Origin: Poritiphilus flavus | GTDB taxonomy: Bacteria > Bacteroidota > Bacteroidia > Flavobacteriales > Flavobacteriaceae | Assembly (NCBI RefSeq): GCF_009901585.1 | Contig: NZ_WXYO01000007.1 | Span: 186,001 to 250,000 of the forward strand | DNA: 64,000 nucleotides | Direction of reading: 5' to 3' | Shown here: piece after piece, positions 8,944-17,294 of the stretch | Position numbering within the stretch: the first letter of the stretch is position 1 | Layout: each line of letters starts with the position of its first letter | Position numbers and translations under genes: made by a program | The notes under the pieces: model-generated | Databases searched by the model: none | Seen by the model: the letters and a program-made list of their open reading frames with translations, nothing else | What the model was told of the DNA's origin: nothing

Positions 8944-11343
8944 TTAAAAGCTGAGCTTTAACCTTAAGGCGATATTTCTTCCCAGATCATCCGCAAAAAA
9001 CCGTTGCCGGTTTAAGTAATCCCTATAAGAAACATTAAGTAAATTACTTAGGTTGAGGCCGGCGGTAAGACGGTGTTTATCTGAAAGCTCGAATTTCATT
9101 TCCGCATCCAGACCCAGAAGGTGATAAGCATCCGGTGGTGTATTGATTTCCAATAACACCTCTTCATCCTGAATGGGTGAGAAGACGTTCAGGTTAGGTG
9201 GGAACTCGTTTTGCCTGAAGACATATTGGCTTTCCAGCGATATCCTCAGATCATTCCAGTTTTCCCTGGTGTATATCAGGCTGTTCCGGAATCTTGCGGC
9301 TGGAATATTGATCAATGCAATATCATTTTCACTATCGGTGCCTTTGGCGATGGAAAACTGATGTTCTGTTCTCCAGTTTTCAAGCCATTGCGAATAGGCC
9401 GAGGCGTCTACACCCAGTATTCTGGCATCTGTCTGGCGGTAACTCCATACCGGGAAGGCCCCACGGATAGTGAATTCCACGCCGGAGGGTTCCAGCAAAA
9501 TAAAGTCTGAGATGAAGTTAGCAAAGGGAGCTATATTATATCCCCAACGGTCACTGTCCCTTTCCAAAGCTACTGAAATCTTATGTGAGGTCTCATTCTC
9601 TATTCGCAAATCCCCCAATTCAATTCGTGCCGCGGAGTGGTGCAGCCCATCGCTGAAAAGTTCAGCCGGATTAGGGGCCCGTTGAGCTAAGGCATAATTA
9701 AAGCGCAACATGCTTAGCTCGCTTATGTTGTGCTGAAATCCTACAGTGGCCGAGAAATTCGAGTAGTTAAAAACCGGATTGGTAAGCAGCTGAGTACCCA
9801 GGTCTTCGACCACCAAATCCTCAAACTCCTGATCATAACCACGTTCCAGCCACCGTGAGGTGCGATAGAACTTCTGGGCGTCTACCCTATTGAAATCATA
9901 GCGAAGGCCGGCATCGATTATAAAGCTGGTAGACAAATAGTACTCGGTGGTTATAAAGGCTCCAAAATCATATCGCTCATAGTCGGGGATCAGTCTGCGA
10001 ACGCCAGTATCCGGATTGGCAAAGTTTTCCTGATACCTTCCAAGAAGTCCAAAATGCAGTTTGTAATCACTGTTGGAATCCAGTTTGTAATCAGCGTTCA
10101 GGGTATGCGTAGTAAGTCGGAGGTCGATGGCCGGCTTATCGCGATCGTCTCCCACACGTACATCGAATTCAAACCGCTGATTGCGTTGAAAATCGTACTG
10201 CAGGGATAACCTTCCGGACCCCTCAAACCTTTTGTAGAAATTCAGTTTGCCTAAATGGTGCCCAACTTCCTGTCTTGGAGCAACTATGTCGTAGGAGAAG
10301 GGTTCAATGATACTTGGCTGGCCGCTATTAATAGATTGGATAAGGTCATCTACATTACCGATGTGTGAGGCTCGTAGAATGGCGATATCCGTCTTAAAAT
10401 AGGAATAATAGGCTTCCCAACCCTGTTGAAAGTCCCTTTTGCCAACGGACAGACTTAGTCCCAGTTGTTCCACTCCGGTATTGGTCAGCACATAGTCCGG
10501 AGCCTCAAGATCGCCCAATCGCTTATAGGATAGTTGTCCACGTGCGAACCACCCGTTTTCATACGACTTAATGATTTCTGTACCAACCGTTCCGCCTCTT
10601 CCGTTTGTTACTCCATTCAAAATAAGGTTTCCATAAAGGCTGTCTACCGCCCGAACGGGTTCTTTTTCCAGCAGTACTAGGCCTCCTATAGCATCCCCTC
10701 CATATTTCAGGGCTGCTGCACCCTTAACCAGGGTGACCCTGTCAGCAGAATTGATATCAACATTCGGTGCGTGTTCATCTCCCCATTCCATATCCTGCAT
10801 TCTCACTCCGTTATTCAGTACCAATACCCGGCTACCGCTTAAACCCTGAATTACAGGTTTTACAATATTTGCTCCGGTATTTAAGGAGGAAACACCGCTA
10901 ATCTGTCTTAAGGCATCCCCCAGACTCGCACTGCTAAAGCGTTCGAGTTCTGAGGCTGTTAGGGTCGTTTCCTGGGCAGAATTGGTTTTCTCTCCATTCA
11001 CCTTACCGGTAACTTTTACTTCTTCCAGTTCTTCCAGGTGATGTTCCAGGGTAATTTTTACATAACTGTCCCCCTGGATCTCCACTTCAATGAACTGGGT
11101 CTTACATTCAGGATGGGAAACTTCCAACTCTATGGTCCCGTTGCAAAGGCCCTTTATGGAGAATTTTCCATTAGGGTCGGACAAGGCATTGCCGGACTGA
11201 TTTACGATGGAAATGTTGGCATCCACTAAGGGGCTTTGGTCGTGGAAGTCCACAACTTCACCTATAAGGATGTTATTGCATTCCTGTGCTTTGACAGAAA
11301 TAAGGCATGCTACAGTGAGTAGCACAATTAGATATAATTTCAT
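8944..11343 (-). CDS. TonB-dependent outer membrane receptor
   Basis: 799 residues from the ATG at 11343, chosen over one two codons upstream because it starts the signal peptide MKLYLIVLLTVACLISVKAQ. Domains: a carboxypeptidase-regulatory-like beta sandwich (~25-100), a plug with S-A-S-L-G-D-A-L-R-Q-I-S-G-V-S-S (~138-153) and V-L-V-L-N-N-G-V-R, then a 22-strand-type barrel ending in a terminal Phe. It imports a ligand across the outer membrane with TonB energy. A small secreted His/Cys-rich protein is encoded 64 bp upstream on the same strand, which points to a metal (zinc, copper or similar) rather than a sugar; no SusD partner is present. Confidence 0.92.
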   Translation of the reverse strand: MKLYLIVLLTVACLISVKAQECNNILIGEVVDFHDQSPLVDANISIVNQSGNALSDPNGKFSIKGLCNGTIELEVSHPECKTQFIEVEIQGDSYVKITLEHHLEELEEVKVTGKVNGEKTNSAQETTLTASELERFSSASLGDALRQISGVSSLNTGANIVKPVIQGLSGSRVLVLNNGVRMQDMEWGDEHAPNVDINSADRVTLVKGAAALKYGGDAIGGLVLLEKEPVRAVDSLYGNLILNGVTNGRGGTVGTEIIKSYENGWFARGQLSYKRLGDLEAPDYVLTNTGVEQLGLSLSVGKRDFQQGWEAYYSYFKTDIAILRASHIGNVDDLIQSINSGQPSIIEPFSYDIVAPRQEVGHHLGKLNFYKRFEGSGRLSLQYDFQRNQRFEFDVRVGDDRDKPAIDLRLTTHTLNADYKLDSNSDYKLHFGLLGRYQENFANPDTGVRRLIPDYERYDFGAFITTEYYLSTSFIIDAGLRYDFNRVDAQKFYRTSRWLERGYDQEFEDLVVEDLGTQLLTNPVFNYSNFSATVGFQHNISELSMLRFNYALAQRAPNPAELFSDGLHHSAARIELGDLRIENETSHKISVALERDSDRWGYNIAPFANFISDFILLEPSGVEFTIRGAFPVWSYRQTDARILGVDASAYSQWLENWRTEHQFSIAKGTDSENDIALINIPAARFRNSLIYTRENWNDLRISLESQYVFRQNEFPPNLNVFSPIQDEEVLLEINTPPDAYHLLGLDAEMKFELSDKHRLTAGLNLSNLLNVSYRDYLNRQRFFADDLGRNIALRLKLSF

Positions 11344-11407
11344 ATACAATTATAGATCATTAATTTACTTCCTGTAGTAGGAATTAATAGCCTGGCGAAA
11401 TTAACAA

Positions 11408-11710
11408 TCATTGCAGTGGGGGAGGTCTTCCGTAAAGACGAAATGAAAGGTTTTGGATGTATAGAAACTCATCTGGTCTGATGAGAGCCTTTAGGCGTTT
11501 CTCCGGAAGGATCTCCTGGAGATCCGTACCGTCCGAAAAAGCCTGGACCGCATCAGCCTGCTGTATTTCTATGGCTAGATCACAAAGTTCACAATGCTCT
11601 GTTTTATCGGCCTGGTCATGTTCGTGATCGCAAATATGAAAGGCCGAGACCTTGCAGATCATCAAGCTGGCCAAAAGTAAAAGAAGAAAAGTACGCGTTC
11701 CCGAAGCCAT
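11408..11710 (-). CDS. Small secreted His/Cys-rich protein, probable metal-linked partner of the TonB receptor
   Basis: 100 residues with a signal peptide (R-T-F-L-L-L-L-L-A-S-L-M-I-C-K-V-S-A). Right after the cleavage region comes a cluster H-I-C-D-H-E-H-D, then E-H-C-E-L-C-D-L-A: four His and three Cys within about 20 residues, a plausible transition-metal site. The rest has no recognised domain. Its position, directly upstream of the receptor on the same strand, suggests a joint operon and a role in metal capture or sensing. Which metal is not shown by the sequence. Confidence 0.65.
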   Translation of the reverse strand: MASGTRTFLLLLLASLMICKVSAFHICDHEHDQADKTEHCELCDLAIEIQQADAVQAFSDGTDLQEILPEKRLKALIRPDEFLYIQNLSFRLYGRPPPLQ

Positions 11711-11714
11711 TTTG

Positions 11715-11722
11715 CAAATCTA
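11715..11722 (-). promoter_or_regulatory. -7 promoter element directly before the His/Cys-rich gene
   Basis: TAGATTTG on the minus strand matches TAnnTTTG exactly and ends five bases before the start codon at 11710. Transcription starting 5-7 bases after the element would give a leaderless or nearly leaderless mRNA. No well-spaced TTG was found. Confidence 0.4.
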
Positions 11723-11762
11723 AGGAATCTGCTCTCAACTACAGTGTTAAGGAATGTACAAT

Positions 11763-12080
11763 TTACTTAAACAGGAAACCGAGCCCCATATGTTTCAGCA
11801 TTTTTCTTTCAAAATTCCAGAAAAAGCGAAACTGCCCGAACAGCCAGCCATAAATAACAAGAAGCACCTGGTAAAATGGAAAGATCAGAAGTAACCTCAG
11901 CGTCCAGTATAAAAACCCTCCCCACCATGCAGCAGCAAAAGCCTCCCTGTCCAAACCAATCCATTCGAGAAATGGCTTAGCCACATAAACGGATGAAGAA
12001 CCGGTGATTGCAAAAACGATAAAAATGATAATTAATTGGAAATTTGAGGTAATCCCCCAACGCTTTTTAAGTTTCTCCAT
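11763..12080 (-). CDS. DUF6787-type membrane protein
   Basis: 105 residues with two or three hydrophobic segments (F-Q-L-I-I-I-F-I-V-F-A-I-T-G-S-S-S near 15-30; L-R-L-L-L-I-F-P-F-Y-Q-V-L-L near 61-75). It starts M-E-K-L-K-K-R-W-G-I and has the F-W-x-F-E-x-K-M-L ending known from Flavobacteriia. Such proteins are often labelled diacylglyceryl transferase in databases, but they are far too short and lack the Lgt signature. It follows the DUF6146 lipoprotein gene by 32 bp on the same strand, probably one operon. Function unknown. Confidence 0.65.
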   Translation of the reverse strand: MEKLKKRWGITSNFQLIIIFIVFAITGSSSVYVAKPFLEWIGLDREAFAAAWWGGFLYWTLRLLLIFPFYQVLLVIYGWLFGQFRFFWNFERKMLKHMGLGFLFK

Positions 12081-12112
12081 GCTTAAAACTACAGAGCCGC
12101 AAAGATATTCAA

Positions 12113-12631
12113 TTATATCCTTGGGACAAAGGGCCCCAGACGCTGTCCGTATTTTCTCTGGAAGTAAATAAAATAGTTGTACAATTTGTAATTCAACTCA
12201 TAACCGTAATCTATGGTAGGGTCATAATTGATCTGAAGTTCGTAAAGCCTTGGACTGAACTGCTGCGGTTGTAGCACCCTGTTGTTCCAATTGATGACGT
12301 AGATCTGGTTCCTGATCTCAAGAAAGGACTGCGAATAGTACCCTTCCGGTCTGGCTATGCTTCGCAACCAGACATTAAATCCGGGGTCTATAATAATGAT
12401 CTCGTATTCCGTTTCGTCACCTGAAATAGAAACTGTATCGTTCTCGGTCCTTTGAAAGACCATTTTCTCCTCTTCACTAAAGTAATCCTCTACCTTATCT
12501 GATTCCCCGAAGTAATCTTCGGCTTTTTCCTTTTTGGCAGAGTCAGCCACTGTTTTACTTCCGGTACAAGCGGTAAACCAACATAGACCTATCAGACACA
12601 TCAATCCCAACAGTAGTATTCTCTTTTGCAT
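12113..12631 (-). CDS. DUF6146-type lipoprotein
   Basis: 172 residues from the second Met (12631), which starts the signal peptide MQKRILLLGLMCLIGLCWFTAC; the Cys is the probable lipidation site. The core D-T-V-S-I...E-Y-E-I-I-I-I-D-P-G-F-N-V-W-L-R-S, then R-P-E-G-Y-Y-S, I-N-Y-D-P-x-I-D-Y-G-Y-E-L-N-Y and a final F-x-R-K-Y-G-Q, is the pattern I know as DUF6146. Envelope location is likely; function is unknown. It sits just upstream of the DUF6787 gene, its usual neighbour in Flavobacteriia. Confidence 0.7.
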   Translation of the reverse strand: MQKRILLLGLMCLIGLCWFTACTGSKTVADSAKKEKAEDYFGESDKVEDYFSEEEKMVFQRTENDTVSISGDETEYEIIIIDPGFNVWLRSIARPEGYYSQSFLEIRNQIYVINWNNRVLQPQQFSPRLYELQINYDPTIDYGYELNYKLYNYFIYFQRKYGQRLGPFVPRI

Positions 12632-12658
12632 ATTCATTCATTGTTTTCTAGAAGATAC

Positions 12659-12685
12659 AAAAAAACCGTTTGCGTTGGCAAACGG
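12659..12685 (-). terminator. Intrinsic terminator of the DUF937 gene
   Basis: On the minus strand a perfect 8-bp stem CCGTTTGC/GCAAACGG with loop CAAC is followed by seven T. It lies 33 bp past the DUF937 stop and before the DUF6146 gene, so the two are separate transcripts. Confidence 0.85.
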
Positions 12686-12717
12686 CTCTGTTAAATAAAG
12701 TTAAGGCTTGCAGTGGG

Positions 12718-13359
12718 TTACTTCCCGAAAAGCCCTCCGAGAAGCCCTCCCAGGCCTCCCTTTTTCTGATTTCCTCCTCCGAGAACCATACCGGCAACAT
12801 CGTCCAGGATACTACCGTCTCCATCAGAATCAAGAAATGCTTCAATTAAGGATTGCTCCTGTGCTCCGGATCCTCCGCCACCTAAAAGTCCACCCAGCAT
12901 ATTACCAAGTCCATTGGAATCGCTGATATTTTGTTGTCTGGTTTGTTTGCCAAGGAAACCCATTAGAATTGGAGCGGCTACTTTAAGAATATCACCCACG
13001 GCAGATGCGTCTACTCCTGATTTCTGGCTTAAGGCGTTCTGTACCTGGCTTTGTTTCCCTCCAAGAACATGACCCAGGATACCTGCTCCGTCATCCATGA
13101 CCGATTGATCTACTCCTCCGCCGAATAAGCCTCCAAGATCATCCAAAATTCCGCCGTCATGCTTTCCGGACAGGGCATTCATAAGTCCCTGAGCGCCATC
13201 TGGTGAAGAGGCATTCCTTTTCATTGCTCCCATCAAAACCGGCAGTGCCATACTGAGTACGCTTCCCGTCTTATCGGTAGATTGACCAGTCTGTCCTGCT
13301 ACCCCGCGGACGAGCTGTTGACCCATAGGGCCACTTAATAAGTCTAAAATTCCTGACAT
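12718..13359 (-). CDS. DUF937 domain protein
   Basis: 213 residues. N-terminal S-G-I-L-D-L-L-S-G-P-M-G-Q-Q-L-V-R-G-V-A-G and repeated G-x-L-x-x-L-L-G-G/GxxL-G-G patterns are typical of DUF937. The middle (about 60-145) repeats the module D-D-x-G-G-x-x-G and V-L-G-G-K-Q; residues 165-180 hold a D-S-D-G-D-G-S-I-L-D-D loop that resembles a calcium or dockerin-like site. No signal peptide. The C-terminus is a Gly/Leu-rich tail. Related E. coli YidB and similar proteins have no firm role. Confidence 0.8.
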   Translation of the reverse strand: MSGILDLLSGPMGQQLVRGVAGQTGQSTDKTGSVLSMALPVLMGAMKRNASSPDGAQGLMNALSGKHDGGILDDLGGLFGGGVDQSVMDDGAGILGHVLGGKQSQVQNALSQKSGVDASAVGDILKVAAPILMGFLGKQTRQQNISDSNGLGNMLGGLLGGGGSGAQEQSLIEAFLDSDGDGSILDDVAGMVLGGGNQKKGGLGGLLGGLFGK

Positions 13360-13425
13360 GTTATTAGTGTTTAGAGATTAGAGGGGTAATGTACGAAAAA
13401 CTGTGTATGCCAGCCGAACTTTGTA

Positions 13426-14385
13426 TTAATTATTTTGACCCAACAAGGTGATGATCTGAGTGGCCAGTTCTTCCCCGATCCTATTCTGGGCTTCACCTGT
13501 AGCAGCACCTATGTGAGGGGAGAGTGAGATACCCGGATGCATAAGTACCCTGACCGCCGGAGAGGGTTCAGATTCAAAGACGTCCAGGCCTGCAAAGGCT
13601 ACCTTTCCGGATTCCAGCGCGGCTACTAAAGCCACTTCATCAACAACCCCGCCACGGGCGGCATTGATAAGGCCCACGCCCATTTTCATTTGTTCGAATT
13701 CCTTTGCGCCGATGACATAGTCCTTTTGCGCTGGCACGTGGAGGCTGATAAAATCCGCTTCGGCCAATACTGCCTCTTTGGATTGACTTTCCAGGGAAAA
13801 GGAAACGGATTGTCCATCAAAAAAGGGCACCTCAACCGTGGCCTCTTCAATAAAAGGATCGTAATAGTTAACTTTCATTCCAACACCCAGAGCGATCTTA
13901 GCAGTTGCCTGGCCGATGCGCCCAAAACCGATCACTCCCAGGGTCTTACCTCTTAATTCAATTCCCCTGGCATAGGCTTTTTTTAATCCTTTGAAGTTCT
14001 GGTCTCCTTCCAAAGGCATATTTCTATTGGCGTCGTGCAAAAACCGGACGCCACCAAAAAGGTGGGCAAAAACCAATTCCGCTACGGAAGAGGATGACGC
14101 GGCCGGGGTATTGATCACATGAAGGCCTTTTTCTTTGGCGTAAACAACGTCAATATTGTCCATACCAACGCCGCCCCTTCCAATAAGTTTTAGACCGGGA
14201 CAGGCATCGATCAGCTCTTTTGGTACCTGGGTGGCACTGCGAACGAGCAGGCCCACAATTTCATTTTCATTGATATAATTGGCCAGTTGTTCCTGAGCCA
14301 CCTTAGTCGTAATCACCTGGTATCCCGCCGCCTCAAGCGTAGTTATACCACTTTCCGAAATTCCGTCGTTCGCTAGAATTTTCAT
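13426..14385 (-). CDS. serA: D-3-phosphoglycerate dehydrogenase-type 2-hydroxyacid dehydrogenase
   Basis: 319 residues. The Rossmann motif G-F-G-R-I-G-Q-A-T-A is near 153-162. Catalytic Arg lies in I-N-A-A-R-G-G-V-V-D-E near 240, and His in S-P-H-I-G-A-A-T-G-E near 292. It oxidises 3-phosphoglycerate to 3-phosphohydroxypyruvate in serine synthesis. It is the short form without C-terminal ACT domain, so feedback control by serine through ACT is absent. serC lies upstream on the same strand, separated by a four-helix-bundle gene and repeat-like DNA, which supports the serA assignment over other 2-hydroxyacid dehydrogenases. Confidence 0.88.
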   Translation of the reverse strand: MKILANDGISESGITTLEAAGYQVITTKVAQEQLANYINENEIVGLLVRSATQVPKELIDACPGLKLIGRGGVGMDNIDVVYAKEKGLHVINTPAASSSSVAELVFAHLFGGVRFLHDANRNMPLEGDQNFKGLKKAYARGIELRGKTLGVIGFGRIGQATAKIALGVGMKVNYYDPFIEEATVEVPFFDGQSVSFSLESQSKEAVLAEADFISLHVPAQKDYVIGAKEFEQMKMGVGLINAARGGVVDEVALVAALESGKVAFAGLDVFESEPSPAVRVLMHPGISLSPHIGAATGEAQNRIGEELATQIITLLGQNN

Positions 14386-14387
14386 TA

Positions 14388-14466
14388 TTAATTTTAAGTC
14401 TTAAATTATAAGTTTTAGGTTGCAGGTTTTAAGTTATAAGTTTTAGGTCTTAAGTTTTAGATTTTA
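14388..14466. repeat. Low-complexity direct repeats (TAAGTTTTAGGT-like)
   Basis: About five imperfect copies of a 10-14 base unit of the type TTTTAAGTTATAAG / TAAGTTTTAGGT fill the gap between serA and the four-helix-bundle gene and run slightly into its 3' end. An inverted form of the same motif stands on the other side of that gene (14921-14944). Similar strings occur near 53867 and 61080. Confidence 0.7.
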
Positions 14467-14797
14467 AGTTGAACTGGCTGGTTTTGACAATTTTAGTCAA
14501 AATCCTGATAATTTGCTCAATTTCTTCCAAAGGCTTTTCCATATCCGATGTAATAATTTCAGCTTCAAGAATTAGCCTTAACCAATACCTGGTTTCCCTG
14601 GCTTCTTTGGAAGCGATGGACATTTTTGAAATAAAATCTTTTTTTGACTGACTGGCACCTGCTTCGCAGACATTGGCCCCAATACTGGTAGCCGATTTTA
14701 GTAGTTGGTCAGCAAAAACATACTCTTTTTTCTTCCTTAGCTCCTTTACCAGGGCTATAATTTCTAGTGAAAATTGAAAACTCTTTTCTTCAATCAA
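14450..14797 (-). CDS. Four-helix-bundle protein (23S rRNA intervening-sequence type, TIGR02436)
   Basis: 115 residues, start TTG at 14797 with AAGGA eight bases upstream; no in-frame ATG exists before an upstream stop. Motifs F-S-L-E-I-I-A-L-V-K, Q-L-L-K-S-A-T-S-I-G-A-N-V-C-E-A, K-D-F-I-S-K-M-S-I-A-S-K-E-A-R-E-T-R-Y-W-L define the S23-like family, first seen encoded in rRNA intervening sequences and also common as free genes in Bacteroidetes. Its function is unknown. It interrupts the serC-serA order and is bracketed by inverted low-complexity repeats, which suggests it arrived as a mobile or casually inserted unit. Confidence 0.85.
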   Translation of the reverse strand: MIEEKSFQFSLEIIALVKELRKKKEYVFADQLLKSATSIGANVCEAGASQSKKDFISKMSIASKEARETRYWLRLILEAEIITSDMEKPLEEIEQIIRILTKIVKTSQFNLKSKT

Positions 14798-14920
14798 GAT
14801 ATGTCCTTATTTCCAGGCTGCATCCGGATTGATTAATATTAACTCGAGGGCATACAGGGTAAAAACCGATTTTGGTCCTAGCCAGGAAAGATCAACCTTC
14901 CCTGAATGGGAACCGTTTAT

Positions 14921-14944
14921 TTAAAACCTAACACTTAAAACCCT
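14921..14944. repeat. Inverted counterpart of the TAAGTTTTAGGT-like repeat
   Basis: TTAAAACCTAACACTTAAAA is the reverse complement type of the motif at 14388-14466. The four-helix-bundle gene lies between the two. The 213-bp gap 14798-15010 holds nothing else recognised. Confidence 0.55.
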
Positions 14945-15010
14945 TATATACAATTTTGAATCACTTAATGACCCTTAATCCCAAACTCTCATCTATCAAC
15001 TCTCAACTAT

Positions 15011-16075
15011 TCAACCTTTTCGCTCCAGATCACTCATCACATCCACCAAAACCCCAACACTTTCAAGGGTTAGCGCATTGTACATGGATGCTCTGTAACC
15101 GCCGACAGACCGGTGGCCATTAAGTCCGTTAATTCCGGCCTCCTTCCACATTGCATCGAAAGTATCTTTAACACTCTCATCCGCTAGCGTAAATGTCGCA
15201 TTCATATGAGAGCGGTCTTCAGTTTTTGCAAATCCCTGGAACATTGGGTTAAGGTCTATTTCGGAATACAGGAGATTGGCTTTTTTCTCGTTGATCTCCT
15301 CTATAGTCGGGATACCTCCCATGTCTTTCAGCCACCTCATCGTAAGCAAGGAAACATATACCGCAAAAACCGGGGGAGTATTGAACATACTATCTTTCCC
15401 TATGTGCACCTGATAGTCCAGCATAGATGGAATTTTACGGCTAACATTGCCTAACAGATCTTCCTTTACCACGATCAGTGTGGTTCCGGCAGGACCCATG
15501 TTCTTTTGTGCCCCTGCGTATATCAGATCAAATTTTGTGAAGTCTAACTGCCGAGAAAATATATCAGAACTCATATCACAGACCAACGGAACCTGGGTAG
15601 TGGGAAATTCCTTGATCTGGGTTCCGAAGATGGTATTGTTAGAGGTGAGGTGAAGGTAATCCAGATCATTGGCGATACCATAGCCTTTAGGTATATAATT
15701 GTAATTCTTGTCTTTAGAAGATGCTACCTCAATAATTTCTCCAAATAATCTGGCCTCCTTGATCGCCTTATCGCTCCAGGTTCCGGTATTCACATAACCC
15801 GCTTTGGATTCGAGGAGATTGTAAGCCACGGTAATGAATTGTGTGCTTGCCCCACCCTGAAGAAACAGGGCCTGGTAACCTTTGCCTTCCAGGCCGAGAA
15901 GCTCCAACGCGAGACTTCTGGCTTCCTCCATAATGGCTACAAACTCTTTACTGCGGTGAGAAATTTCTATAAGCGAAAGCCCAATGTCGTCTAATTCAAT
16001 GACGGCCTCAGAAGCTTTAACCATAACTTCCTGAGGCAGGATACAGGGACCTGCGCTGAAATTGTGTTTTTTCAT
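15011..16075 (-). CDS. serC: Phosphoserine aminotransferase
   Basis: 354 residues. N-terminal H-N-F-S-A-G-P-C-I-L-P and the PLP lysine K191 in Y-A-G-A-Q-K-N-M-G-P-A-G are diagnostic. The C-terminus carries G-H-R-S-V-G-G-Y-R-A-S-M-Y-N-A. It transfers an amino group from glutamate to 3-phosphohydroxypyruvate in serine synthesis. It is transcribed toward serA and preceded by an acyl-CoA reductase gene 70 bp upstream on the same strand. Confidence 0.97.
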   Translation of the reverse strand: MKKHNFSAGPCILPQEVMVKASEAVIELDDIGLSLIEISHRSKEFVAIMEEARSLALELLGLEGKGYQALFLQGGASTQFITVAYNLLESKAGYVNTGTWSDKAIKEARLFGEIIEVASSKDKNYNYIPKGYGIANDLDYLHLTSNNTIFGTQIKEFPTTQVPLVCDMSSDIFSRQLDFTKFDLIYAGAQKNMGPAGTTLIVVKEDLLGNVSRKIPSMLDYQVHIGKDSMFNTPPVFAVYVSLLTMRWLKDMGGIPTIEEINEKKANLLYSEIDLNPMFQGFAKTEDRSHMNATFTLADESVKDTFDAMWKEAGINGLNGHRSVGGYRASMYNALTLESVGVLVDVMSDLERKG

Positions 16076-16145
16076 TTGGATTTATTTAGGTGCTAAAGGT
16101 CATAAATTATGACTAAATAGCGATCGTGAAAACAGAATTATTCTG

Positions 16146-17207
16146 TTATGTTTTTAACAGGAATTCAACAGTATCTACCCCATCAGCGTAATCGTCAAGT
16201 TTTGGATGCTGAGTCCTCCCGAAAGGCACATCACTATCGTGTAAACTATCCCTTACTACACATTGTAACTGATCCTTATCCGACTCAAGTCGGTCTTCAA
16301 GCTCCGAGGAAGAATCGTAATATTCGTAAAAGAGGGTCGCAATTGGTGAACTGTAGCCCTGATCTTCTTTCAGCATAAGAAAACCATTATCGAGTATAGA
16401 GAATTCACTCATCAGATAGACCGCTTTATTGTAATCATAGTTGTTGGCGTATTTTTGCCCGTCTATGATATCGCTGTACTGAAAAATACCCTGGAAAAAG
16501 TGGTCAAAATCATAGTTTCTGGGAACAAAAAGCTTGGAAACACTCCTGCAACCCAGTCCGTAATACCTGAATATGTCTTCTCCCAGATCGCTTAATTGTT
16601 TTGGTTCTTCGTTCCCGCTAAGTATCGCGACAGAGTTTCGGTTTTTACGGATGATATTCGGCTGATTCCCGAAATAATACTCAAAATACCTTGCCGTATT
16701 GTTGCTGCCCGTGGCGATTACAGCTTCAAAATCGTCCAGCTTTCCTTCGGTAAATTTTACTTTTCCTTCCAGGGAGGTTTCAAAGGAAAGCAGTTGATCC
16801 ACGACAAAAGGCATCAGCACATTTGCATTCGAAGAAAGTTTGATCTGTGCTTTGTTTCCGGTAAGCAAGATGCACATCAGATCGTGAAATCCCACCAGTG
16901 GAATGTTTCCCGCGGTGATCATTGCCACGGCCTTTTCTTTGTTGGATGAAATATCGTAAGGTGCTAACCAGCCTTCCAGGGAGTCCTGGTTCAATAACTC
17001 AGTCCAACGCTTCAGGCTGAAAAGGACATTTTCTCGTGTAAACCAGCCATTTTTGGCTTCCGCAAGAGCCAATTTTCGGTCAAACTCTTCAAATCGGCTG
17101 TTGCTATCCCAGGCCTTTTCCGATTTTCCGTTATCATATTCACAAAATTCCCGAAATAATTCCCCCAGTTTAACAAAAGCTTGTATTCTCAATTGTTGGT
17201 CGCCCAT
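16146..17207 (-). CDS. LuxC-like acyl-CoA reductase
   Basis: 353 residues, aldehyde-dehydrogenase-like. The segments M-I-T-A-G-N-I-P-L-V-G-F-H-D-L, I-I-R-K-N-R-N-S-V-A-I-L-S-G and G-L-G-C-R-S-V-S-K-L (a Cys near 227) match the acyl-CoA reductase family related to LuxC, which reduces acyl-CoA to aldehyde with NADPH. The physiological substrate in Flavobacteriia is unknown. It is divergent from a ferredoxin gene across a compact 87-bp promoter region, and co-directional with serC; this order is common in the family Flavobacteriaceae. Confidence 0.85.
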   Translation of the reverse strand: MGDQQLRIQAFVKLGELFREFCEYDNGKSEKAWDSNSRFEEFDRKLALAEAKNGWFTRENVLFSLKRWTELLNQDSLEGWLAPYDISSNKEKAVAMITAGNIPLVGFHDLMCILLTGNKAQIKLSSNANVLMPFVVDQLLSFETSLEGKVKFTEGKLDDFEAVIATGSNNTARYFEYYFGNQPNIIRKNRNSVAILSGNEEPKQLSDLGEDIFRYYGLGCRSVSKLFVPRNYDFDHFFQGIFQYSDIIDGQKYANNYDYNKAVYLMSEFSILDNGFLMLKEDQGYSSPIATLFYEYYDSSSELEDRLESDKDQLQCVVRDSLHDSDVPFGRTQHPKLDDYADGVDTVEFLLKT

Positions 17208-17211
17208 TATA

Positions 17212-17253
17212 TTTGTACAGGATTGTATTAGGGTTTATTTTTGTACAAAAATA
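17212..17253. promoter_or_regulatory. Divergent promoter with 18-bp perfect palindrome
   Basis: The string TATTTTTGTACAAAAATA at 17236-17253 is its own reverse complement. Each half is an exact TAnnTTTG -7 element, one facing the ferredoxin gene and one facing the acyl-CoA reductase gene. For the ferredoxin side a TTTG at 17212-17215 is 20 bp upstream of the element, the expected -33 spacing. The reductase side has CAAA at 17266 (TTTG on the minus strand), only 12 bp away, so that promoter is weaker. Confidence 0.6.
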
Positions 17254-17294
17254 AGTAGGCCGGATCAAACCGGGGCTAAAGGAAAGAGAAAATT

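Noticed and set aside
11763-12080. Prolipoprotein diacylglyceryl transferase
   Set aside because: Only 105 residues with no Lgt signature; kept as a DUF6787-type protein.
16143-16160. CTGTTA...TAACAG hairpin at the end of the acyl-CoA reductase gene as terminator
   Set aside because: Only 6 bp, A/T-rich, overlaps the coding end and is not followed by a T run on the minus strand.
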